64,000 nucleotides of DNA. It comes from Apteryx mantelli. Lineage: Eukaryota; Chordata; Aves; Apterygiformes; Apterygidae. The position numbers were made by a program, and so were the translations under genes. The notes under the pieces were generated by a model, which worked only from the letters and a program-made list of their open reading frames with translations, was not told the origin of the DNA and did no database searches. The first letter of the stretch is position 1. Each line of letters starts with the position of its first letter. The stretch is from positions 84,686,007 to 84,750,006 of the forward strand of contig NC_089978.1 of assembly GCF_036417845.1 (NCBI RefSeq), given 5' to 3'. This document shows, in pieces, positions 28,801-40,800 of the stretch.

Positions 28801-31800
28801 ATTAGTATCTGCTAAAGTGTTGTGCTTAATAAGATTGGTTTTCTTTTGTTAAATAAAAAAATAACCATTTTTTTGCCAGGTTTTCAATACTGCTTAATTT
28901 CATTACTTTGCCATCTGTTTTTTTTTTTTTTTTAGAGAAAAGAATGTCACAAAGGCTTGTTTTTCAGCAAGCCAGCAGAGGGTGCTGATAGAGTAGCATG
29001 CTCCGCATTATCTTCTCTGAAGGCTTTCCCGTGTGGGAAACTGGACTAGGGTTACCCCAGGATAGCTGCATAATAGATTGGTGCTGAATTTTAAATAGGG
29101 CAATTTAGCGTGTGCCACTTCTCCTTGTTCTTAATGAATGACAATGACAGATTCTGATCATAATTTTAAATTGCTCCAAGCAAGCACATTACCCTCTGAC
29201 TTCTCTAAATGTTATTAAAAAAATAATAATAATAAAGTTTTGGCTTCATAACTGGTCACTGTCTATATATTTATGAATATTTCAGCACTCAGAAACTTCA
29301 AGAAGAAAAAAATAAAACTATTGATGATGCACTTCAACGTCGGGAGGTTGCTGTGAAGAGCATAGAGGAGACTTATGACCAAAAGCTTAAGACTGAACTC
29401 TTGAAGTAAATTTTTCTTTTGTCTCTTAACAGAACACATACTATTTCCTGTGAAAATAAATAGTACATTCTATAGGATTTATTCATCAAAAATGTAACAA
29501 AGCAAGGACTTTTAAAAATGTGCACTAAGGTTTTTATTTTAATCAGTTTGAATTGTTTACATTTTTGCTTATATCTTTGCTAGTGAGACCTGACAATTCT
29601 GTCAGGTTAAAAAGAAACAAAAAAGCTTGCTATGTAAAATAATTCTCTTTTAATTATAGGTTAGATTATTTTTGTAACTTAAGTTCTGTGTTATTATCTG
29701 AGAAAGGGATATGACATGAATTTTTATTTAGACAAGAAGATACTAGCAGTTTTAGTCATTTCCTTTGACTGGAATTTAAATACTGAGCATTTTACGAATG
29801 CGGAAAAGGCATGGAGGTGAAGTTAATATTAATGAAGTGTTAGAGGCTTCTTGGAGAAGGGATGAGAGATACAGTAGCTCCTATGAAGTACAGATAGATA
29901 AGTTCTTACCTCAGCCACCCAGCCACCTCCTTTTTGGGCATCTGTGTTATAGATCGGCTTCTGTTACTGAATCCCATCTATCTGAACGTAGTTTCAAAGA
30001 ATTTGCTTAGAACTGCTCTTTGAAACTAGACAATGTTATCTGTGACCGCTTTTGAAGTGTTGCAGTGGGTTTATACTGACTTTGCTATTATACGTGCTTT
30101 GAGTGCTTTGGTCACTTGAGGGTTACTTGATGCTTCAGTGCAGGCATGTGCTTTCAGGACATCATTGTTCATGCTTACGTGATGGCATGAACCACACTTC
30201 CAGTTAGGAAGGTCAACCAAATGGCTGATACACCACGGTTTGTTTGCAAGCCAAGCTATCAACTGTTAGTATCAGCTATCAGTAAAAAGTAGGTATTGTT
30301 TTTGTTAGTGTATCTTCATTTAAATTACAGAAGAAAGATGTAAAGAGTGGGTTTTGGAAAGAATGGTGCTTCAGCTGAAACCGAGTTATTTTAGTTATTT
30401 GGACAGAGAACAACAAAATGCAACTAATTGATTCACCTTGGTTAAACCCATGTACCTTATTTTAGCCAGTAGTCCATAACTGCTAGTTACAAGTAATGCT
30501 TGTAAGTGCTTTTGCTTCATGAGGAAAAGGAAGTTATTTTAAGGATTAACTGTTGCTTAGCTTATTTTATCAGCATACAAAATATTTAGGCACTCTACAA
30601 ATGCTCAAGTAGATAAAATCCGTGTCCTTATTAATCTCTGATGAGAAGTAGTGAAGAGCTACTATTTAGTGTGTAGAAATAATGAAGTTTGTTAGAAAAG
30701 GAATTTTTTTTGATTACTAAGTAAACTTTAAATTCTTCAATTGGGAGAAAGATCTTAGTGATCTGGGCCATTTACAATTACAAGATGGGGATAGAGGTAT
30801 TTGATAACATTTATAATCTAATCTGTCCCAATCATACAAAACACTGAGTACTCTTAGGTCTTGGAGATTTCAGTAAAGTTGAACATTGAGGTTGGATGAC
30901 TGCTGGGTTGTGGATAGTTGGGCAGTGCTCAATGTCCAGCCAGTCACTGATGACAAGCGGAGAGCCCTTGGGGCCAGTACTGGGATTTCTACTGTCCAAT
31001 ACCTTCTTCAGTGAGCTGGATGATGACACAGGGCATCCTCAGCAAATTTGCACATGATGCTTGATTGAGGGGAATGACTGCCATAACAAATGGCAAAGTT
31101 TTAGTGCAGAGGGACTTTGATAAACTTGGGGATTGGGCCAATATAAATCTCAGGAGGTTTAACAAGAAGTGCAAAATTCTGCATTTGGGACGAAATATCT
31201 CTGTGAAGTGGTTGCATATAGGGAAAAGGAATTTGCTGAGTAGCAGTGTTTCTGAAAGGGGCATGGGAGTTGCAGTGAATGTCAGGTTGAATATGATGCA
31301 GCAGCATGCTCTGGCAAATAAGGCAAACAGCATGATTAGGAGGAGAATGGCCAACAGGTTAAGGGAAGTTGTTATCCCCTTCAAGTATTGGTGAAGGCTG
31401 CACCTGGAATACCATGCCCAGTTTTGCGCTCTCCAAGACAATTATGGAGAAACTGGACAGGCTCTACTAGAGGTCTGTCAAGATAATTATGGGCCTACTG
31501 GACACGAGCTCTGAGGAGAAGTTGAGGGAGCATAGCTTGTTTAGTCTGTTGAGGAGGCTGAAAGATGATCTAATAGCACTCACAGCTACTTCAATTCAGT
31601 CATTTTTTGTAGCTATTTTTCATATATTTTGTAGCTTGGGAGTGCTAGACAATCTAGTGGGCAGCAGTGGCCATAAATTGTGACTTGGGAGTTTGGATCT
31701 TAGGGAAGAAAATTTTACTAGTAGGATAGTGTTGTATTGGCACAGATTACCCAGGGAGACTGTGGAATATACATCTATCATCGATTTCTGTGATCCTGTG

Positions 31801-34800
31801 AGAACGAATTTTGTCAACAAATAATTGTGTGGTTATAGTTTAGTCTGGGAAAGTTTGGAATTTCCCATCCCACACACACATGTGCTTTGGGAATACATAA
31901 CTGTTTTTACTTCTAGATATCAGCTTGAATTGAAAGAGGAATACATAGCCAGAACCAGCAAAGTTACTGAAGATGAGAAAAAGAATAAAGGTAACCATCT
32001 CTGAGATAAATAAAGTATCTGTTGTTTATTTTGAGAGCTTTTACCAAGAGGCCTCAAAACACTATTATTATTAAACCAAAGTTTGGTAACAGTGACAGTT
32101 CGGTGTAAGTGACAAAGAGAATGCCAAAACAGATATTGAAGAACATATAGCAGGATCCAGGGACAGGTCAGCAACTCCTTGCAGTTCAGAATACAGTAGG
32201 AACCAATTAGCTGGTACTTCACATGGAGGCTGCAAAGCATCCTTCTTTTTCAGACGGTTTCCCAGCTCCTTCTGAAGTTCTACCAGCTAGTTCTCTAATT
32301 GAAGTCTGGTACAGTCTGGTACCGTATCCTTGAAAGGTTGCCAGTTGCTACATTTATCATGTACAAGATGTTTAACTGAAGCTTGAGGAAAGACAGCTGG
32401 GACAGATAACATATTTAGACTTTTAAGTCAGGGTCATGTGGAAAAATTATGTATCATGTGCATGTGAATTTATGATTTAATTATGATGAAGTGTGTGTAT
32501 TCAGATATATATATATGCAGACAGTGATTTACTTAATTTTGAAGAAATGTGTTTGTGTGTATATATACACACACACATATAAAATCATTTAAGTCTTGAA
32601 TTAAATTGAATGTTTGTCTTAGCAACTTCAACTGTTTTTTGCTGATACTGTTTTTTATGCAACACTCTATAAATTTTAATTTAACATTTGTAATTCTCCT
32701 TGCAGAGAAAGCTATTCTTTTGCATGAAGAAGCCGTTGCTGTTAATTTAAAAAAGGAGGAACTGAAGCAAGCTATCTCACGTACGAAAGAACTTGAGGTA
32801 ACTGTAAACATGAATTTAGAAGAGCTGTGTTTTAATTAGTGCGTTTGAGCTATATTTTCAAAAAAGAAAATATGAAATAAGTCATTATTAACTAATACAG
32901 ATTTGTTTTTCTGGGGAAACACCTTTTTAAGATTCTGAAATGTTCTTCATCTGCAGCTGGATTTGGAGTCAGTGAAGACCCAGGTTCTGCTGGTAAATAA
33001 ACAGAATCAGTTGTTGACAGAAAAACTGAAAGAGGTTTCAGACTATCCCTTGCTAAAGGAGGAGAAATTGGAGCTCCAAGTGCAGAATAAAATACTTAAG
33101 CAACAGCTGGAGGAGACTCGCAGTGACAACCAGCATCTCCGAGACAGTTAGTGTGAATGATTTTGTAAATTTCTTTTTTATGTGTTTCTACAGGTACGTG
33201 TTTAGAAATTTTCATTAAAACAAATTATTTATATTATGTTTACTAGTTGTTCACTCTAAACCTCAATTTATGTTTGTGAAAAATGAAATAAGTGTCCTTA
33301 AAAAAAAATCCAGCAGCTTTGATAACTTGGTTTTATGCTGGCTGTTTTTTTTTCCCCCCAGATAGATTTCTTTTTCCTCCCTTAAATTTTTAACTTAGTT
33401 TATGTGTGATGATTGATTAATGCCTCCCTTATTTATGGAATCACAAAGCTTCATGTCTGAGTTCACTTTTCAGATAGGTTGTAACATTTTGCCTGAGTTT
33501 GGGTGAACTATATAATCCTTCTCTACTTCCTTTCTTAATTTTTTGAAAAGCATCTTTAGATAATAGTAACATCTTTGTTTCATTTAGAAAATCCTGGATA
33601 TTAAATGTTTATTTTCTTAAATACAGCTGTGTAATACAAATTCTGAAATAAGAGATAACTATAATGATAATACTAAGAATATCTCTTTCACCTTCTGAAA
33701 AAAAACAGTACAGTATTTTCATCCACAGCAGTAGTATGGTTAGTAAAGGTAAGAAGAACTTTGCATTTTTTTGTGGGCTCACCTGACTACAGTTGTAAAA
33801 TGTGCATCTGAGATTATGGCAGAGTAGAGATGTGCACCCAGTTAGGTAAGATAGGAATATATATTTTCTTTTCAGAATAAGAAAATCCTGGTGTAGTTTT
33901 TAAGTGACTATACCAACAAAAATTTTGAGACCTTTATAAAATCCCCCAAATCCTTAAGTACTTTATTCAATGAAATTTAATTGTGGGAGACTTGTTATGG
34001 TCTCAAAAACAAATCAGTTGTAAGTTTCTCAAAGGGGTATTATATAAAAAAAGTGAACGCTCATATTGTTAAATATCTTGTGTTTCTCTTTCTTGAAAGA
34101 ACTTGCCCAGCCCTCAGCGGAGCTTCTGGCCTGCCAGGCGGAGTTGAGAAGAATGGAACATTCTAGAAAGCTGGAACAGGATGACTTTGAAAATCACAAG
34201 CAATTTCTGGAAAAGCAGCTACAAAGTGAGGTAAATTACTGTTTCTAATCTAAATAGTTTGAATACTTCTTTTTCCTGTCATCCTGATAACATTTACCCT
34301 TGTGTGCATGTCATTCTGAATGTTACTGGAATGCTTTGAACTCTACTTATTTTTATGTAAACAACTAAAAAAAACCAGCCAAAGTCAGTCTTTTCCACCC
34401 TTTAAGTTGTTGGTACTGACTTCCAGTGGTTTACTATGTATATATGTTTTGACTTGACCTGAAAAACACTTTGAAAGAAACAAGCATTCAGCAGATCAGG
34501 ATATTTCTATTTATTTGGTTTATGTGTCCCTGTCTCTCCCTCTCCCACCCCATCTTATCTAGGTTGAGCGTTGTGCCCAGTTAAAGACCCAGCTGTTGGA
34601 CTCTGAGGCTACTATCAGAAAGTTAAACATACAGGTTGAAGACCTGAAACTGCAGTTGAAACAAACACAGGCAGGTTTGTAACTCATACAAAAAAAATGC
34701 TTTATAAAGCGCTTTTATCAAACCAACATAAGAATTTCCAGAGGCTTAAAAGATCTTTGCTTACGTGGACCTAATAGATTGTCAGTGCATAGATTTCAAG

Positions 34801-37800
34801 TTTAAAATCAGTCCATTTAAAAACGCTATTTAAAATGCAAACTGACCACAACTTCCTTCCCTTACAGAAAACTAAGGAGAAAACAAAAAGGAGGAAGGAA
34901 AACATACCTACCTGAATACTGTCTTTTTTTATAGTTTTTATTTATGTTACTCCTCAGGATAAAGACATTAATGTTTGGTGATCACATAAATGACCTTTTT
35001 CAAGTGGGTGTATTGTGTTTTAATGCTTTTTCATTCTTTAATGTTCATAATAAGAATAATCAGTTTGAAATTGTATCATGTGTCTCAATTTTAAACCTAC
35101 CTTTTTGATAAGTGTAGTCAAGGCTGTTAACATAAGCACCTCATATGGGCATTAGAAAGAGAGGCATTTGTATAAAGCAATTCAGTTTGCCTAATACATG
35201 TAGTTCTAAAGATGCCTATCTGTCAAATTTCTAATATCAAGTAAGACGAATTCAAGTTTTGATACATGAATTTAATTAAAAATATGCAGTTGAATTTTGC
35301 AGTGGATATACACAACAGATACCAAAACAGGTAAAATATACATTACATACAGTATTTATTGCATATAGTTCAGTATATGCAATACTTATTTATTGGCCTA
35401 GTGAATAATATTATATTTTCATATATGATACAACTGTAGGTACCATCTGTACTTGGAGTTTGATCAATGTCAATATCGTAAATATATATTTTGAAATAAT
35501 TTTGTGTCTAATTAAATGACAAAGTACTGTATGAACTTTTGTTTTGCATCAGAGTCAAGGATGTTGTCATCAAACAAACATTTATGTAGAATACAAGAAA
35601 GGTAGTAATTTCTGTGGAGAAAGATACTGCCCTATAGTTTCTGGGCTTACTGAAAGATGCAAAAGCAAACCAGGAAGCAGACAGCCTCAGAACAGTAACA
35701 TTCAATTTAACTAACAATTTTTGAGAAATACTTTTCTTTTAAACCTCATGCTGTTTGTGTGATGTGTCTTGTTCTGAATTTCTTTTAGATCTAAATACGA
35801 TCAGTCTGTTAAGGCTTCTGGCCTACTCTGAGTCCCTCACTTTTAACAACATAATTGGATATACTGAATCCAAAGTGGTGAAACTTCCGTGTTTTTTAAA
35901 TTGTAATTTAAGAAATCACAATTTAAGGAATCATTCTCTGTAGAACTGTTTAGTAAGAATGTATACTTTGTAGAGTTTTACTTGAAGAGAAGAAGAAATG
36001 TATAAAATAATGAAAAAATACTAGTCATAATTTGCACTTATGCAGCCACAGAAAAATGTATTTAAATGGTTACATTAAATTCTCAGAATTGAAATTAGTT
36101 TCATGTTAAGATCATTTTGATTAAACTGAAATTTAAATGCTGTCTTAATTTTTCTGTTTAGTTATGAGTCTCTTTGTCTCTCTGTCTCTCTCATATGCAT
36201 TCTTGGTCATGTAGTTCTAGAAAATGAAGTGTATCGGAATCCAAAGCCTTCACTTGTTGACCGCTCTGTCATTGACTTCACTGATGATAGAATTGTACCT
36301 CCGGATATTTATGTGGATAGTGCATTCTTGAAGACTCAGATGATGAATGATGTCATCAAGGGAAATGCTGTTGCAAGAGCTGGTTATCGTCAGCAGCTGC
36401 AGACACGGAGTGCTTCTCCAGATTCTGACCTGGAGTATATGGCTCAAACCAGGGCTAGAATAAAAGAACTAGAAAAAGAGGCAGAGTACTTGGAAGAAGC
36501 TTACAGAAACTACCAAAATAGAGTGATCCAGGATGCAGCTGCAAGCAGAACATTGAGAAAGAAGCAGTCCCCTTTACTTCTACAGTGTGCTATTAGCAGA
36601 GCCCCCTTGACTACACAGCACGAACTTCTAGAGGACAATCCTAGCTCCCAGCATTCCCCTCTGAGCAGTCCAAGAGGCCCAAAATACGTTGGAAGAATTG
36701 GGCAGGTTGATGTCTTAAAAAATCCTCTTACACCACCACACAAAAGAGTATCTTCCTCAAGACGCCTTTCTTCCACTCCTGTTTCCAAAATGGAAAGAGA
36801 TCTCAATAAAAAGAAACTTTCAGATGGTAAGCCACTTGTTAATACGGTGTGGTATTGGTGTTTTATTTGTTGTTCCAGTTCCATGATTGGAAGAGGAAGA
36901 TCTAACAGTGATAATCTTTTACTCGTTTATTATTTGCTAAGGGGCAGGAGAAGGTTAGAGGCAAAATTTGATAACTGAATGGAGTATCAGTTCATCATGG
37001 AAACAAGCACTGAAGAAGTCTCTTGAGGGAGGCTAAACATACTGCACTTAGTTCAGGTAGTTTTAAAGATAAGACTATGCCATATAATTCACTGCAGTTG
37101 GTATTAAGCATAACTACTTTGAGACATTAATTATAATTTCCTAGCTTTAAGAACCCTGTATCTGTATTCTCATCTTTTCCTTTAGCAGCTGTAGTTACAT
37201 GTGCACAGCAGAAGATGACTGTTTCATCTGTCTTCTGTTAAATTCAGGTTTCCAATCTCAAAGGTCTATATTTGCTTTTATTTGTACATTTTGCTGTGAC
37301 ATCTTTATCAAATATTCTTGAGCAATTGTGAGGTATAGAAATATAGAGGTTGCCTTTTTTTAGTGTCTGGTCATGATTGGAATATTGTAATTTGCTATTA
37401 ATGTCACAAGGCCTAATAATTATTTTAGTAATATTTTTAAAAAGTGGCAGGAATCAGAAAAGCAAGCAAAATAGAAAATTGAAAATAAAAAGAAAACCTC
37501 ATGCTATTTCATACCTGTAATACACCTGTTTCCTGAATCATGCAGTTCTTGTCACCCCATCTCAAAATTGATTTAGTAGGATGAGAAAAAAGTGTGGTAA
37601 CAAGGATGATAAGAATCAGCTTCTGTATAAAGAAAGGTTAAATAGACAAAGGCAGTTCAGTTTGTAAGAGAGTTGGTTGAGGTGAACTGTGGGAAATCTG
37701 GAGAGCCATGAATGATGTGGAAAAGGTGAAGAGAGACTGATTAATCTCTGTTTCAAAGGCTGTAGAAACTTGGGGACATCCTGTGAAGTTTAAAGGAAAC

Positions 37801-40800
37801 AGAAGGAAGTACTTTCCTGCCTCATAAATAAGTTGTGGAATTTATTGGTCCTGTGGCAACAAGTATAAATGCAGGAATAAAATTCCTTGTCAGGAGGACC
37901 CAAAAAATTATGGATTGCTGAAAGTTGGGGTAGGGTGGCGTGCCAGAGGTAGAATGTCACTCTGCTCTTATTTTTAAATTTATCTGTTCGAAATGTTTAA
38001 TAATGGATCTTGTTAGAAACAGATTACAGAGAGTCTGGTCTATTGTGGCTGTTTCTGTGTTTCTACATGTAGAATATCACATTCTGTTTTTGAAAACTAG
38101 AGCTTGCAAAGCCGTCTCTTTAGTTTTAAATTTTCAGTGTATTTTTATATTAGCAGTCAGCTTTTGTATAAATTACTTACAGGCTATTCTTATAATCCTG
38201 CACACAAAAAATCCTTCATTACAGTAAAAGTACGGTTGTGTTGTGAAATTAAGAGATGTCAGAATTTAAATTCTATGCGTAAGCTTAACAATCCTCCCTT
38301 TCTTTGTATCTGTGAGAGGCTAGTTGCATGATAGCTGGTTTATTTTTCTGTAGGATCATTTCCTTGTTTAGTGCACAAGACTGACTTGGTTCTGGAGAAG
38401 AATAAGAGTTTTTAACAAAGGAGGGCATTACCTGACTTTGGTATTACAGAACTGGAAGATACTTTGTGTGTGAATCAGAGTAACAGCTAGATATTATGAT
38501 TTCAAGGTGAACCAAGTTGATTACTGCTCTGGAAAAGTCCTTTTCCACTTATACAAGCATTTTGTAAATTTGATTTCTTCTTCCTAAGTGCAGTACATTT
38601 TGCTTGTTATTTTATTGAATTATATCATGTTTGTTTCACTTAATATTTCAAATTCACAGCTTGGGTTTTTTTAAGTCACTTTTGCCCCTATTTTATGGTG
38701 ATTTAATCAAGATGACATTTTTCTTCCTTGCTTATGAGAATATTGTGAGTGACTGTGTCAAGGCCTATTAAAATACAAAAGCTGTATCTGCCACTTCCCT
38801 TTATCTTTTAGTAAGTTTACTCTGTTGAAGAAGAAGTTAAATAAGTTTAACATTATTTGTTCTTGACTAAACTCTTGGCAATTGTTATGTTAACCTCTGT
38901 GAAAACTTAGTTTTGTTTAAGATAACCTGGAACTTCCCAGGTTATCTGTTTCAAAAAAGTAAATCATTTGCTATTTTCCAAGTATTCAGGACCACCTCCA
39001 AGAATTTTCAAAAATAGTGCAGCTTCTTCAGTACATTCCTACATGCTTTCAGGTAAACTTCATCAAGTCTTGGCACTTTGGAAGCCTCTAACTCACCTAC
39101 ATATCTTTAACTATTCTTACTATATTTGTTATGTTTTTTTTATATTTGTTGATCTTCCATCTGCTTCATAGAATTTATAGCATCAAGTATGTAGTTCATA
39201 TTAATGTGAACACTGATGCAAAAGAGTGACTGTTCCTATTTTTTATTATCAATTATTTTTTTCTTTTATCATTAAGGAATGGATCTATGTTTTGACTTCC
39301 TGTAATTATTAGTGTTTATCCTAGTAAAGCACTACAGCAGGACAGAGATACTTAAGTTCTTGGAAAGTATTTAGAAATAGCTTTTTGTTTCAGAAAGTGG
39401 GGAAATTGTGTTGAGAAGTAGGAATTTTAGATGAAATTCTGATTAATAGGAAAGAACAAATTGATGATCAGAAAATGCACGTGGTAACAAAATGGTGGAA
39501 TTTACAAGTCCAAGCAGAAGAAGTAGAACAGTAAGACAATGGGTTTGGAAGAAAGCAACTTTGAAGAAGCTAAGGAGACTGGTAACAGAGTTTCGTGGGA
39601 AGATGCTCAAAAACAAAGGAGGATTGAAGGTGATTTGGCAGTTTGAACAACAAACTGGCTGAATTAGGTGGAAAATTGTAATGACAGAGCAATATAGCTA
39701 CTCCAGTAGCTCTTAAACTTCAAGAAGTACAAGAAGTAGAGCAAAGAATACATGAGTAAGAGTAAATATGAAGAACAGATGTAAACCAGCTCCTCGTTCA
39801 TCAGGACTTCTGCCAGAACAGGTTCATAAATCCTCAGCTTCTCTCGCAACACAGGACTGTGTGTCATTCAGCAGTGACCACTTCTCCTGTACTGATACAG
39901 TACTTGCCTCTACTGCAGTCAGAGCTATGGCTTCAGTGCTAACGTGCTATGCAGTGCTTTATGTGCTTCCAAGAATTAGATTGCTTCCCCTTTGATATCC
40001 GTCTGCTCTGTAACAGCAAGAAGTTTCAAGAGTCTTCTGATACAGGTGCTTTTATATTGGTATATAGGTTATCCTTTTTGCCAGAGGTGGCTAGAGCACT
40101 AACTTTGTTTCTGCTAGAAAACCGTCATTCTGGAACCTTCCGCGGAGTTTTTCAGTACAGTTGAAGATGTAAGTCTGAAGAGCTCAGAATAAATGTCAAG
40201 AGATAAAAAATACCCTGTATGTGAGTCTGAGAGATGTGCTTTTCCTTTAAATGAGCTGTACTGGAGTCAATTCATGTGTAAGAATAAATTCCAGCTCAGT
40301 TATCAGCAGCTGTCTTCGAAGGGTGAAAGGAAGTAGTTGGTCCTTCTGTAGCACTTGTAGTCGACAGATCCAGCAACTGTTTTACTATATAATCTGTCAG
40401 TTGAAGGTTATGTGGTTTTCTCTCATCCTTTAAATTAGCTCATATATTCGACTGCTTTCCTTCCCAAGCCCATGCATGTTCGATGTTTTTCAGGCTTTGT
40501 CTTTCTTTTGGGAGGGAGTAAGCCCATTTCTTGTCAGAGTAACTAAAAATAGGAAAGGATCCTTTTTCTGTTCTCCTCTATTTACTGTCTCCCTGTCTCC
40601 AATCTCTGGTGGCCCTTGGGCAACATTACTGGTAAAGTAATAGTGGGCATGGGTCAGACAGCATCAGAATTCATTCTTAGTAACCAACTTTTTGCTTCTG
40701 GTGAGAAAGAGCAAGGTTAGCAAGTCTTGCAGGCAGCGTGCTGCAAGCCAATGACTGCACCTATTTGTCTTTTATTAGATCAGTAAGTTCACTTCCAGAT

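Noticed and set aside
31065..31394. Open frame of 109 codons on the plus strand
   Set aside because: It is a surviving piece of CR1 ORF2, not a host gene.
30989..31441. Open frame of 150 codons on the minus strand
   Set aside because: It is antisense to the CR1 fragment and has no independent support.
36827..36978. Extension of OFD1 exon 16 reading frame into the intron
   Set aside because: A good GTAAGC donor and a matching exon 17 show that it is intron. The extension has no conserved sequence.
39420..39660. Repeat-like purine-rich stretch in OFD1 intron 16
   Set aside because: It reads somewhat like an old LINE or ERV piece, but I could not match it to a family with confidence.
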